Source: Brochothrix campestris
GTDB lineage: Bacteria; Bacillota; Bacilli; Lactobacillales; Listeriaceae
Direction: 5' to 3'
Assembly (NCBI RefSeq): GCF_046058945.1
Contig: NZ_CP175511.1
Coordinates: forward strand, 1,426,001-1,490,000
DNA: 64,000 bases
Part shown: positions 1-8,812 of the stretch, in pieces
Layout of the letters: the number at the start of each line of letters is the position of its first letter
How positions within the stretch are numbered: position 1 is the first letter of the stretch
Made by a program: the position numbers and the translations under genes
Notes under the pieces: generated by a model
The model's input: the letters and a program-made list of their open reading frames with translations, nothing else
Told to the model about the DNA's origin: nothing
Database searches by the model: none

Positions 1-449
1 CGCGGTGGGATTTCTTTGTAGTTGCGATGCGCTAACTTCGCTAAATTTTCTTGTAAAATCGATTGATTATACATTTCGGTATTCATTGCTGGACAGATTA
101 ACTTAGGCTTATCAGCAGGTATAGCCATACAAATACTGCTCACAATATCGTCAGCGATACCATTTGCTACCTTACCGATTATATCTGCGGTTGCTGGCAT
201 AATAACAATTAAATCGGTTTCTTGTGCTAAAAAGACATGATCGACAGTATCATATACTTGTGCTGTCATCCCTTCGGTCACAATTTTATTTTTAGAAATG
301 ATTTCTAATGTGAGTGGACTCACGAAAGCCGCGCTTTTTTTGGTCATTGCAACATGAATCGTCAGTGGGTACCTCGCCAATTCCTCAATGATGAGTGGAA
401 TTTTATGTGCTGCAATACTTCCGGTAATACAAATTGTAACTTTTTTCAT
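1..449 (-). CDS. coaC: Flavoprotein decarboxylase, CoaC-like (3' end outside window)
   Basis: The first 149 codons of an HFCD-family flavoprotein, cut by the window edge; the family is usually about 180 residues. It opens MKKVTICITGSIAAHK, the usual N-terminal flavin-binding start, and carries the family substrate motif PAMNTEMY near residue 127. Phosphopantothenoylcysteine decarboxylase uses bound FMN to make 4'-phosphopantetheine in coenzyme A synthesis in the cytoplasm. The start at 449 has AGGAG upstream. A free-standing CoaC fits Lactobacillales, where CoaB and CoaC are separate genes; coaB may lie next door outside the window. A lantibiotic-type decarboxylase (EpiD family) is the alternative, but no lantibiotic genes are visible. 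Confidence 0.75.
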   Translation of the reverse strand, partial: MKKVTICITGSIAAHKIPLIIEELARYPLTIHVAMTKKSAAFVSPLTLEIISKNKIVTEGMTAQVYDTVDHVFLAQETDLIVIMPATADIIGKVANGIADDIVSSICMAIPADKPKLICPAMNTEMYNQSILQENLAKLAHRNYKEIPP

Positions 450-1559
450 TTTTTGTCTCCTAATAATCATTTTCAAGTCTATCGACATCCGTCATTAATT
501 TTAACATTACCAGTGAAAAAAGCAATACATATGGGAAGGCGTTAGTTATTGTTGCACGCTTAACTACCAAATAGCTTTTTCGTTGCTGTTCTGACCTTTT
601 TGTTCCATATCAAACATCAAAAAAAGCGCTTGGCTATCTGTAGTGAACCCTAAAAATCTAACTTTTGGAGATCACTTCAATCCCTATAGTTGATGCGCAT
701 AAGCCGTTATTTCTAAAAGCAAAAGATGTTTTTTTATTCAGCTTAATCGTACATTTTACTCAATTATCTACTGTTAGACTGAATTAACAAACTTTGTATA
801 GTAAACACTTCTTTTTTCTATATCTGAACCTGTGAAAATGCTACAGATAGAGCGATTAATTAGGTTATCTGATTGCAATGCTTACTTTAAGTAGCTAATC
901 CATCATTATCTTTGTTAGTCATAATACGAATTCCTCTTTGCTTGATAGTTTGTCTGCATTTCGGCTATAAAGTCAGTTGAAGCACTCACGATATCTATCA
1001 CCGAATCACTAATGTAATATAGGGTCATTTCATCGTAAAAAGATATATATGGATTTACCAAACCTTTTTTTATGTACCAAGAATAGTTAACGACTTCTTC
1101 TGAATTTTTAAAATCAACAGATCTGGAGTAAGCACTTTTTTGTATTTCCCCTCAAAGAGTACACTTTTTCAATGATAGTTTTTTAAAGTGTACTAATTCC
1201 TCTCTTGTGATTAGTTAGAATTAAGATGAAGCATTTCAGAAGACGGACTACAATACTAACTCCAATGATACAGTCGCTTATTTTTCATTTATCAATTAAT
1301 CCAATTCATTTCAAAATAAACGTCTAAAAAAGAAGTGTAGTCATACGCTTCAGCTTTTAGACAAAGTCAAATTGATTTTTTTCTGTAAAAATAGGGCAAC
1401 CGACCTTCGACAGTTCTAATCGGGCAATTTCACTTTCGCATCTCAACTTTAGTTGCCTGTGACGCTCTGCTTTCACTTCCTTGTTCGCCATCTAACTAAT
1501 CGCTGTAAAGCAAGTTGCTAGCTATGACAGAATTAAACGGATCAATAAAGCCTCCATTC
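450..1559. other. Gene-poor intergenic stretch
   Basis: About 1.1 kb without a convincing intact gene. Reading frames are short, lack good ribosome sites and are broken by stops. One stretch (915-1151) looks like the decayed end of a protein gene and is listed separately. A 44-codon minus-strand frame at 1357-1491 has no clear Shine-Dalgarno sequence. The base composition is AT-rich and looks like eroding former coding DNA. Confidence 0.5.
915..1151 (-). pseudogene. Decayed protein gene fragment
   Basis: A 78-codon open stretch after an in-frame stop, with no start codon or ribosome site at a sensible place. The translation has protein-like composition (segments such as NYSWYIKKGLVNPY and FYDEMTLYYISD). 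A short stretch upstream in another frame (VLFEGKYKK) suggests that a frameshift cut one gene in two. I do not recognise the family. It could instead be a chance open frame. Confidence 0.35.
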
Positions 1560-2195
1560 CTACAGATACGCTTTTACTCCCACAATGAACTGATACAAGA
1601 AGTAGGCTGCAAAAACAAGTAAAATTAGCCCAGCAATGATTGAACTGATTTTAATTGCTCGGCGGTTCATCACTTTTCGCGTGTACGACACAATTGTTAG
1701 CAGGCCAATATCATGCAGGACGATACCGCTTAAAATACCGAGGGCCACAATTAGAAAGGAGCCTTTTCCCGTTGCATAGGAGTTACTTAAGGCTGTTCCA
1801 AAGACAGATACCCAAAAGACGAGGCTACCAGGTGATATCGCTACCAGTAGGCCCGTTGCATATGTTTTTTTGAAGGATTTTACTGGTTTTTCACCGGCGA
1901 GGGTGATATCGTTATCCGCCTGTCTAATCGAATCATAGGCAACGAGTCCTAAAAAGACGGCACCAATTAGCCATAATGGTAATTGGATATATGGCAGAGC
2001 TAACACGTTTGCTAAGCCGAAATAGAGCGCTACAATGAGCAACACATCAACCGTCATGCCACCAATACCGACAGCCCATCCGTGCATAAAACCGTGTTTA
2101 AGACCTTGTTTTATCATTTCTACACTTATTGCTCCAACTGGCATCGCAATGGCGAAACCAATCAGAAGATACATCCAATAAATCGTCATAGACAT
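1560..2195 (-). CDS. LysE/RhtB-family amino-acid exporter
   Basis: A 211-residue polytopic membrane protein of the LysE translocator superfamily, which exports amino acids or related small molecules from the cytoplasm. The N-terminal segment contains the family feature GFAIAMPVGAISVEMIKQG, and about six hydrophobic segments follow. A second typical block, SPGSLVFWVSVFG, lies near residue 120. The start at 2195 follows AAGGGGGA. It is a single gene, with the next gene upstream on the opposite strand. The substrate cannot be read from the sequence, and no lysine riboswitch is visible in the 200 bp before the start. Confidence 0.85.
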   Translation of the reverse strand: MSMTIYWMYLLIGFAIAMPVGAISVEMIKQGLKHGFMHGWAVGIGGMTVDVLLIVALYFGLANVLALPYIQLPLWLIGAVFLGLVAYDSIRQADNDITLAGEKPVKSFKKTYATGLLVAISPGSLVFWVSVFGTALSNSYATGKGSFLIVALGILSGIVLHDIGLLTIVSYTRKVMNRRAIKISSIIAGLILLVFAAYFLYQFIVGVKAYL

Positions 2196-2401
2196 CCCCC
2201 TTATCTCTCCTTGTATTATATCAAAAAAAGAGTGTCGGACTGTTACTTTTCACATTGCAACTGGGTGTTAATTACCTTAGAATTCTTTGATAGAGCGAGT
2301 CGTTTACATCTCTCTATTAAGTTCGTATGACTAGCCGTTACAATTGCTGTCACATAGGCTATAATAAGAAAGGAATGTATTCGTATTTGTAGGAGGAACT
2401 C

Positions 2402-2911
2402 ATGTATAAACAGACTGTTCTATTGGTCAGTTGTTTAATGCTGTTGTTCGTTATGGTTGGTTGCACCTCTAACGAGTCAGACAGCCGCACAACGACGACC
2501 GCTAAAATAACTTTTAAACCGATTGATCTTAACAAAACGGCTGACACATCAGAGGCCGATGAATCATTAAAACTTATTACTGCTATGCCCGATATAAAAG
2601 CCCAATCGCAAGCGACGACTGAACTCCTTACTATTCTCGGCAAGATGTCGTTAGCCTATTCATTTACCGAATCAGAAATTAATGTTTGGCCGCCATCACC
2701 TACCTATTCGGAACAGCTTGCGAATGCGTTAGGCCGTAACGGAGATAAAGACCTCGTTCTCACCGTGATGGAAACACTGCGCCAGGCAAGTGTATATGGT
2801 GATGGTTTACCATTGCAACTACGTTTAGCACCTTCGCAGCCACCAATCGGCAGTGCCTCTGCGGGTGAAATTACGCTCTACCCCACTGAAAATGACTTAT
2901 TTACACAATAA
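2402..2911 (+). CDS. Small predicted lipoprotein
   Basis: A 169-residue protein with a lipoprotein signal peptide: hydrophobic residues 5-19, then VMVGC with the lipidated Cys at about residue 21. The mature part is Thr/Ser-rich at first and then mostly polar, with no domain I recognise. It starts seven bases after an AGGAGG site and ends at a strong terminator, so it is a single-gene unit. It should sit on the outer face of the membrane. Function unknown. Confidence 0.75.
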   Translation: MYKQTVLLVSCLMLLFVMVGCTSNESDSRTTTTAKITFKPIDLNKTADTSEADESLKLITAMPDIKAQSQATTELLTILGKMSLAYSFTESEINVWPPSPTYSEQLANALGRNGDKDLVLTVMETLRQASVYGDGLPLQLRLAPSQPPIGSASAGEITLYPTENDLFTQ

Positions 2912-2964
2912 AAAACAGCTCACTCGTATCGCATCATTGCGTTACAAGCTGAGCTGTTTTTTAA
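2912..2964. terminator. Bidirectional rho-independent terminator
   Basis: AAAACAGCTCA is complementary to TGAGCTGTTTT across a loop of about 27 bases, with A and T runs on the two sides. It separates the convergent lipoprotein gene and the KDG kinase gene and can serve both. Confidence 0.75.
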
Positions 2965-2983
2965 GTTTCATTTTGAGCTGTAA

Positions 2984-3952
2984 TTAACGCATAACCGCTG
3001 GAGCGTTTCCGCTCATAAATTGGTTGACAAAGGCTCTGTTTAGCACTGAGCTATCACCGAAGGTAGTATGGGCTAACACTGCTGCTGCCGTTGCAAACTC
3101 AACTGTTTGTTGCAATGACTGTTGTGCCAGCATACCATCAATCACTCCGGCACAAAAGGCATCGCCTGTACCGATGCGATCAAAGGTTGGAATGGCTGAT
3201 TGCTTAGAAACAACTGTTGTCTCCATTGTTCTGATAAAACCTTGCATCGTTTCGGCTGTTTTAAGGGTGCCGCAAAAGGCATCAAGTTCAAACTGCCGGA
3301 GACATTGACCGATGACATCATTACCTACCATTCCTAAACTAGCCGTAAGGTCGCGTTCACTGCCAAACACAACCGAGCAATGTGGCAGCATCCGTTGATA
3401 GGTTGCTTTAATGACTGACCGATCAGTCGTTTCATTTAAACTCGGACGATAATTAAAATCAAAAAAAACAGGAATGTTCGCAGTGGCTGCTTGCTCGGCG
3501 ACTGCTAAAGCTGTCTCGCGGGTCGCCTCGGTCAAAAACAATGCAATGCCACAAATATGCACGGCATCAAGTGGTTGCAACCATCTCTTAATGGCCGTTT
3601 TGCTCACGGTGGTGCGACAAAAGGCCGAATCTAAGCGATTTAAATAGGTGACCTGCGAAGGGCGAGGATGGTAGCCACGTTCTAAAAAATAGAGACCGAG
3701 ATGCTGATGGGCAAACGTAAGCGCGCGCGTATCAATTTGGAGGCGACGCAAGGCACCAGCTGCGGCCTGACCAACCTGATTGTCGGGCAAAGCGCTCAAC
3801 AAGGTTGTATCATGACCAAATTGGGCCAGCCCACTTAATAAGTTGACCCCTGTTCCAGTGTAAGATAAATCAACGGTATCAGTTTGGCTGATTAATTTAT
3901 ATTCTGGTGGTGTTAGACGCATCATCACTTCACCATAGGCTCCGATGTTCAT
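2984..3952 (-). CDS. kdgK: PfkB-family sugar kinase, probable 2-keto-3-deoxygluconate kinase
   Basis: A 322-residue ribokinase/PfkB-family kinase. The C-terminal PfkB signature RIGTGDAFCAGV (about 251-262) carries the catalytic Asp and the anion hole, and the N-terminal MNIGAYGEVMMRLTPP resembles KDG kinases. KDG kinase phosphorylates 2-keto-3-deoxygluconate to KDPG using ATP in the cytoplasm. It is the last gene of the operon, four bases after the aldolase gene, so kinase followed by aldolase is a coherent step pair. The start at 3952 has AAGGGGTG upstream. The exact substrate (gluconate or another 2-keto-3-deoxy sugar acid) is inferred from the neighbours. Other PfkB sugar kinases are possible. 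Confidence 0.8.
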   Translation of the reverse strand: MNIGAYGEVMMRLTPPEYKLISQTDTVDLSYTGTGVNLLSGLAQFGHDTTLLSALPDNQVGQAAAGALRRLQIDTRALTFAHQHLGLYFLERGYHPRPSQVTYLNRLDSAFCRTTVSKTAIKRWLQPLDAVHICGIALFLTEATRETALAVAEQAATANIPVFFDFNYRPSLNETTDRSVIKATYQRMLPHCSVVFGSERDLTASLGMVGNDVIGQCLRQFELDAFCGTLKTAETMQGFIRTMETTVVSKQSAIPTFDRIGTGDAFCAGVIDGMLAQQSLQQTVEFATAAAVLAHTTFGDSSVLNRAFVNQFMSGNAPAVMR

Positions 3953-3956
3953 CTGC

Positions 3957-4706
3957 TCACCCCTTTGTCGCTAACACACGTTTCACGGTCGCAAGTAAAC
4001 TTGCCACATCATCGGGGCGCGTGTCGCCATTGGCATCAATAATTGATGAGTACACATGTGGAATGATTTTTTTAACGCCGGCATCAACCGCAATTTGCAC
4101 AATTTCTTCAAAGTTTTCTAAATCAATGCCTCCAGTTGGTTCGAGGTAAAAATCATGTTCGGCACAGGCTTTTGCCACGGCAATGTACTCCTCCTTATGC
4201 GCGAGTCCTTTCATCGGGAAGTATTTAATCGATGAACCACCCATATCTTTTAAGAGTGCAATCGCAGTCGCTAATGGCACTTCTGTCGGCGCTGTTTGGC
4301 TACTTAATGGTCCTGTGGCAATGTTTACAAAACCAACCTTGCCTGTTGGCGACACCAGTCCATTGACAACGGTATCGGTTTGACCGAGTAAGGCACGACT
4401 TGCGCCAATGCCAGTGAACACTTGGTTCACATGCTGCGGTTGTAATTCGGCTGAAATCCGACTCACCATCGCACTTTGATTCGGATCACCTGCCCCTAAA
4501 CCAACCGATAACGCGTTATTGGTCGCTGCCGCATAGCGTTGCATATCAGCAATGGCAGCTGCATCACTATCGTAGTTTTTTGAGAGCACGCCTAAAACAA
4601 CATGGCCTTCAGCGGCTTGATAGCAATCTTTGGCATTGGCAACAGAGCCTGCCAAGACATTTAAACAAATACGATCTTCGATATAATTCGGTGTTTTATT
4701 CATCAT
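3957..4706 (-). CDS. dgaF: KDPG-type aldolase (EF_0839/DgaF family)
   Basis: About 249 residues, matching from memory the family TIGR03581 (EF_0839/AHA_3917), which includes Salmonella DgaF. This TIM-barrel aldolase cleaves 2-keto-3-deoxy-6-phosphogluconate to pyruvate and glyceraldehyde-3-phosphate. Recognisable blocks are NVLAGSVANAKD near the N-terminus, GLGAGDPNQ, SSIKYFPMKG and PTGGIDL. A longer frame beginning at a TTG (4721) exists, but AAGAGG sits five bases before ATG 4706, and another ATG follows at 4703. The stop of the PLP enzyme gene lies 15 bases upstream, so the genes are probably translated from one message. Confidence 0.85.
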   Translation of the reverse strand: MMNKTPNYIEDRICLNVLAGSVANAKDCYQAAEGHVVLGVLSKNYDSDAAAIADMQRYAAATNNALSVGLGAGDPNQSAMVSRISAELQPQHVNQVFTGIGASRALLGQTDTVVNGLVSPTGKVGFVNIATGPLSSQTAPTEVPLATAIALLKDMGGSSIKYFPMKGLAHKEEYIAVAKACAEHDFYLEPTGGIDLENFEEIVQIAVDAGVKKIIPHVYSSIIDANGDTRPDDVASLLATVKRVLATKG

Positions 4707-4721
4707 TCGACCTCTTCTCAA

Positions 4722-5822
4722 TTAGTGTAATAGTTCTGTTAACCGTGCCACAATTTGTTCCATCTCCACGGCTGTGACCGCTCGAATATCAAACTCAATA
4801 ATGCCGATATTGGCGCGGTATTCACGGGTGTATATCGCGGTCTTGCCTGCCTTCAAGCCGGCAATGACAGCGATGGCTGAGGCTGGTTCACTGATGGTGA
4901 CTTCGGCACGATAAATATCACGGCCAGCACCGTCTTGCACACTTTTTGCACTGACGTGGTTGATTGCATTTAAGTTCACAATAAACGGCGCCAAGCGTGC
5001 TTGCATCGACGTTCCGGTTTCGCTGCCGTTTGTTTGATACACTTCAATTGCCCGCGTCAAACCTAAAATATTTTCTTTTCCGACCTTCATCGCCCGACCA
5101 ATCCCTTTGTTTTGGAGCCTTACCCAAGCGATTAAGTCGGCGTCTCCGATAACTAAACCTGACGTTGGCCCTTCAATCGCTTTGCCCCCACTATAAATGA
5201 CGAGGTTGGCGCCTTGCTCATAATACGTCTGCAAATCTTCTTCGGCAGCGGCGTCTACGATTAACGGCAGTTGATGTGCCTGTGCAACCGCAGCTGCTTC
5301 TGCTACGCTCAGCATGCTTTTTTGGACGGTATGGTGACTTTTAATGTATAAAATCGCGGCTGTTGCTGGTGTAATCATCATTGCTAAATGCTCGGCTGAG
5401 CACATATTCGCATAGCCTGCCTCAACAACACGACCTCCACCCAGTTCTACCATCACCTCAACCGGAGTGCCGTAATCGACATTATGCCCCTTTGGTAGTA
5501 TGATCTCGCGTTGGCTTACCGTTGTCGTATTTGGATGGTAGGCATGCAATTGACTGCCTTGCCCGATAACGCCGGCCACACTTTGGGCAATTCCTGCAGA
5601 AGCGCTCGCTACGACCAATGCCGCCGGAACATTGAGCAATGACGCAATGTAACGCCCTGTTTTAACGACTAAGTCGCTCATTTCAAAAAAGTGAGTGCCG
5701 CCAAATTGTTGCGCTGCTAACACTTCATCGGCAACTTTGGATACACCTAAAATCGTCATTTTTCCCGAGGCATTAATGACCTCTTTTAAGCCATAAGTGT
5801 CATAACTATTCGTTGCTGTCAC
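4722..5822 (-). CDS. dgaE: SelA-like PLP-dependent lyase (EF_0838/DgaE family)
   Basis: About 366 residues, resembling the selenocysteine-synthase-related PLP family TIGR01437. Salmonella DgaE of this family removes ammonia from D-glucosaminate-6-phosphate, giving KDPG. The PLP-binding lysine is expected in YSGGKAIEGPTSGL (about residue 216), with IVDAAAEED before it in the cofactor region. The frame can be opened from a TTG at 5846, but GGAGGG lies inside that extension and points to GTG 5822. The gene overlaps the deacetylase gene by 17 bases, consistent with translational coupling. Because a KDG kinase is in the same operon, the enzyme here may act on an unphosphorylated amino sugar acid; this is inference. 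Confidence 0.8.
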   Translation of the reverse strand: MTATNSYDTYGLKEVINASGKMTILGVSKVADEVLAAQQFGGTHFFEMSDLVVKTGRYIASLLNVPAALVVASASAGIAQSVAGVIGQGSQLHAYHPNTTTVSQREIILPKGHNVDYGTPVEVMVELGGGRVVEAGYANMCSAEHLAMMITPATAAILYIKSHHTVQKSMLSVAEAAAVAQAHQLPLIVDAAAEEDLQTYYEQGANLVIYSGGKAIEGPTSGLVIGDADLIAWVRLQNKGIGRAMKVGKENILGLTRAIEVYQTNGSETGTSMQARLAPFIVNLNAINHVSAKSVQDGAGRDIYRAEVTISEPASAIAVIAGLKAGKTAIYTREYRANIGIIEFDIRAVTAVEMEQIVARLTELLH

Positions 5823-6921
5823 ACTGATACACGCTCCCTCCGACAATTGTTTGTGTTGGCTGTATTAAAGTAGTAGTTGTACGAGTGTTACCGTTCGAGT
5901 CGGTTAACACCTTGTGTCCATCCACCAATTTGAAGATTGTTAAATCGGCATCGTATCCAACTGCGAGTTGTCCTTTGTTGTGTAGCTTAAAGACCGCAGC
6001 CGGATTGGCGGTAACCATCGGAATGATTTCGGCCAACGAATAGCCCAGCACGAGCATCTTTTCGAGTGTCGTTGCCATATCGTAAACCGGGCCAACTTCA
6101 CGGTTACGGTGATAAATATCGGTACTGATGGTTTGACAAATAATGCCAGCAGCCTTGGCTGCCTCCGCTACCTTGAAGTTAAAACTATCTGTGCCATGAC
6201 CGACATCAAAAATAACACCTTTTGCATAAGCCGCACGTACAAAGTCCTTGACTGTACCTTCGGCTGTTAAAATACCATTGGGCTTACCATTGTAGCAATG
6301 CGTCATTACATCACCGGCGCTCATATCCGCCAGAACGTCAGCCAACGACGGTGGTGCTGAGCCAACGTGAACCATTAAGGGCAACTGCTGATGTTGTGCT
6401 TGAATCGCCTTGGCCATCTCAAGCGGGATAATGCCATTGTTACCGATAACGGTTTTGCTCATTCGTGCCTTAATACCGACAATGAATTGAGGGTAATCCG
6501 CTAACGCTTTTGTAATCAAATCGGTTTGAATTTTAGCTAAGTCAGCCAATTCATCTTGTTCCACAATGCCCCATTTTGAAATATTAAGCAGGGCGTAAAC
6601 ATTCGTGTTGGCCGCGGCTGCCAACTCGTAAAAAGCACCAATGTTTTCGGCCCCAGTCGTGCCGGCATCAATCACCGTGGTGACCCCTTTTGGTACCCCG
6701 ATTTGATCAGGGTAATCATAGTAGAGCGTCATCTTTTCGTAACAGTGCACATGATCGTCAATCCAACCGGCTGAAACATAGGTGTCACCGTCTAGCACAA
6801 GCGTTTGCTGTGCTTCAACTGTGCTATTTTTTTCAATCTCGATAATTTGTTTATTATCAATTACAATGTCACTTATTTCGTCCGTTATTAAACGGGCATT
6901 CTTAATTAATAAATCATACAT
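5806..6921 (-). CDS. Amidohydrolase/deacetylase-type metallohydrolase (EF_0837 family)
   Basis: A 371-residue amidohydrolase-superfamily enzyme matching what I recall as TIGR03583 (EF_0837/AHA_3915). Metal-binding motifs are visible: DDHVHCYE (about 55-62), a probable carboxylated-lysine region around VGIKARMSK (about 150), MVHVGS with a metal His, MTHCYNG, and a late Asp in GHGTDSFNF. Such enzymes hydrolyse N-acyl or cyclic amides in the cytoplasm. With a PLP lyase next, removal of an acyl group from an N-acylated sugar acid or amino acid is a reasonable guess, but the substrate is unknown. The start at 6921 follows AAAGGAGGA. Confidence 0.8.
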   Translation of the reverse strand: MYDLLIKNARLITDEISDIVIDNKQIIEIEKNSTVEAQQTLVLDGDTYVSAGWIDDHVHCYEKMTLYYDYPDQIGVPKGVTTVIDAGTTGAENIGAFYELAAAANTNVYALLNISKWGIVEQDELADLAKIQTDLITKALADYPQFIVGIKARMSKTVIGNNGIIPLEMAKAIQAQHQQLPLMVHVGSAPPSLADVLADMSAGDVMTHCYNGKPNGILTAEGTVKDFVRAAYAKGVIFDVGHGTDSFNFKVAEAAKAAGIICQTISTDIYHRNREVGPVYDMATTLEKMLVLGYSLAEIIPMVTANPAAVFKLHNKGQLAVGYDADLTIFKLVDGHKVLTDSNGNTRTTTTLIQPTQTIVGGSVYQCDSNE

Positions 6922-6940
6922 GAGTCATCCTCCTTTAGGA

Positions 6941-7591
6941 TTATAATGGAATGGGAAATAATGCACCAAAGGCCATTGCACCTAAAATAGCACCACCAGC
7001 AATCGGCTTTTTCCAGATGTAAAAGATTAAAGCACCGATTGTCGCACCAATTCCAATTGGAATTGAAGCTGCACATGCTGATAAGATTAACAACGGTCCA
7101 AGGAAGCGTCCGGCTGCGTTTCCTGCCCCCATCATCACATCAGCACCAAAGGTTGAACTTGCACCATTAATTGTTACCTTACGAATTAAAATGATGATAC
7201 CGCCGATGAGTAAGCCACAAATTGCTCCAGTCAGCAATGCCAATCCGAAGTTAGTGATTGGTTTTTCAATACCCATGCTGAGAAAAATAGCCGGAATGCC
7301 GATACCAACACCAGTTAAAATGGAACCGCCTAAGTCTAAAATACCGACAAGTGATCCTTCAAGAATACGTGCGAATAAAAAACTAGCACCAAAGGCAGCA
7401 GCAGCACCATAAGAACCGCCATCCATCCCAGCCTTTAGCATGGCGACAATAGACACTTCGTTAAAAGCACCGACACCGTAGATATAATACATATGGGTTC
7501 CTGCAAAAACAGCAGCTGCCATAATTCCTACAAAGATTGGAAATGACCAGTCCGCATACCAAAAATTCTTTTTCAATCCTTCTTCTGTCAT
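6941..7591 (-). CDS. DUF4310 (EF_0833-type) integral membrane protein
   Basis: About 216 residues, glycine- and alanine-rich, with roughly six hydrophobic segments after a short N-terminus (MTEEGLKKNFWYADWSFP). It fits the conserved family I recall as EF_0833/DUF4310, which always travels with DUF4311, DUF4312 and SFCGS proteins. The start is set to ATG 7591 because AGAGG lies eight bases upstream; a GTG three codons earlier overlaps that site. With the next gene it probably forms the membrane part of a transporter for the operon's substrate. No transporter family motif is visible, so the mechanism is unknown. Confidence 0.75.
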   Translation of the reverse strand: MTEEGLKKNFWYADWSFPIFVGIMAAAVFAGTHMYYIYGVGAFNEVSIVAMLKAGMDGGSYGAAAAFGASFLFARILEGSLVGILDLGGSILTGVGIGIPAIFLSMGIEKPITNFGLALLTGAICGLLIGGIIILIRKVTINGASSTFGADVMMGAGNAAGRFLGPLLILSACAASIPIGIGATIGALIFYIWKKPIAGGAILGAMAFGALFPIPL

Positions 7592-7609
7592 TCTATCCAC
7601 CTCTTTCCA

Positions 7610-8392
7610 TTATTTACCAATGTTGAAAACATCGTGCATTCCATTTAACCAATTAGGAATTGTTAATTTGAAACTCTCAATCATTTGCATATCGAATCCT
7701 CGGAAAAAACCACTAAAGACAAAGAGCAACACGACTGCAACCATAATTGATTTCGTAATACGTGTCCAGCCAATATCATCAACTCCTTTGCCCACTAAAA
7801 TACCGAGTACCACACCCGGAACAGCATTTCCCATCACGAGTTGTGATAAGCCACCTAAAATAGTACCCCAGAAACCTGAGCGACGACCTGCATCGATGGC
7901 AGCAAGCCAAAAAAGCACTGGCATGACAGTATTGATTAGGATGGTAGCTGCTGGTACTAATACTGCGACTGCTGCGACTTGTAACGAAGATGGTATCGCT
8001 GATGCAGTTGTGTTTAAAAACGCAACAAGTACCATCCCGATTAAGCCACCGACCATCCCCATTTTTTTAGGATTGTGCATTGTTTCGGCCACACTTTTAT
8101 TTTTAACTAGTAATACCGCTGTTGCCCAGTTTGGAATTACACGGTGTGTAACATCTTGCGTAAACGCACCCGCACCAACACTTGATGCCCATGCGTTAAA
8201 GAAAAAGCCAAGTCCAAAAGAGAAATGGGATGCTGCATCACCTTCACAGGCATTCATCTCACCTAGCGTTCTGAAGGCACCTAATCCTTGACTAGCTGGT
8301 GCATGAAACATTCTTGCTGCCCCGGCAGCTGCTGCAAATCCGAGCAACCCACCAATCAATAAAGACTTCATTAGTACAATTATAATCTCCAT
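7610..8392 (-). CDS. DUF4311 (EF_0832-type) integral membrane protein
   Basis: A 260-residue polytopic membrane protein with about six to seven hydrophobic segments. A conserved-looking soluble loop at residues 45-75 (GEMNACEGDAASHFSF) carries acidic residues and a Cys. It matches the DUF4311/EF_0832 family from memory. It lies between the DUF4312 and DUF4310 genes in the order seen in Enterococcus and Aeromonas. It probably acts with DUF4310 as a permease pair. The start at 8392 has AGGTGG nine bases upstream. Confidence 0.75.
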   Translation of the reverse strand: MEIIIVLMKSLLIGGLLGFAAAAGAARMFHAPASQGLGAFRTLGEMNACEGDAASHFSFGLGFFFNAWASSVGAGAFTQDVTHRVIPNWATAVLLVKNKSVAETMHNPKKMGMVGGLIGMVLVAFLNTTASAIPSSLQVAAVAVLVPAATILINTVMPVLFWLAAIDAGRRSGFWGTILGGLSQLVMGNAVPGVVLGILVGKGVDDIGWTRITKSIMVAVVLLFVFSGFFRGFDMQMIESFKLTIPNWLNGMHDVFNIGK

Positions 8393-8431
8393 TTATGTGT
8401 CCACCTATCTTTCTATTTTCATCACATATCC

Positions 8432-8797
8432 TCATGTTATTTCTTGCTTTTGTTTGCGTTTACGCAAGCTAAAATTTTGATACACATTCTTTTGACGCTC
8501 TTTAAATGCAATATTTTCAACGACGATTTTTGTTAGCTCTATTGTTACATTAAGCTTAACTTGATAGGTTACTTTATCACGTTTAAAGAAGAAAAAGAGA
8601 AAGCGTTCTGTTTCATGTGTTGCTGTTGCTTCTAACATCTCAATATCTATCGGTTCGATACGAACAATCACATCATTTGATGACTGCAGCATTTTATTGT
8701 GAATGCTATTCAGTGCACTCGCAAATGCTTGTTTTTTTTGTGTCCCTGATCCTGTTACCGTAATTACTTCGGTTGTTTTTTGTTTCACATTAGCCAT
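8432..8797 (-). CDS. DUF4312 (EF_0831-type) small cytoplasmic protein
   Basis: A 121-residue soluble protein of the DUF4312/EF_0831 family, function unknown. It begins with a short beta-rich region (TTEVITVTGSGTQKKQA) followed by a helix. It has a basic middle (FLFFFFKRDKVTYQ) and a lysine-rich C-terminus. No enzyme motif is visible. Its fixed place beside the two membrane proteins suggests a cytoplasmic subunit of the same complex. The start at 8797 has AGAGAGGA upstream, and the upstream SFCGS gene ends 15 bases before it. Confidence 0.75.
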   Translation of the reverse strand: MANVKQKTTEVITVTGSGTQKKQAFASALNSIHNKMLQSSNDVIVRIEPIDIEMLEATATHETERFLFFFFKRDKVTYQVKLNVTIELTKIVVENIAFKERQKNVYQNFSLRKRKQKQEIT

Positions 8798-8812
8798 CTC
8801 TTTTTTCCTCTC

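Noticed and set aside
1357..1491. 44-codon minus-strand ORF starting MANKEVKAERHRQ
   Set aside because: No clear Shine-Dalgarno sequence and it lies in decayed DNA; a chance frame cannot be excluded.
2196..2401. Lysine riboswitch before the LysE-type gene
   Set aside because: Only about 200 bases are available, and no five-helix structure or terminator switch was seen.
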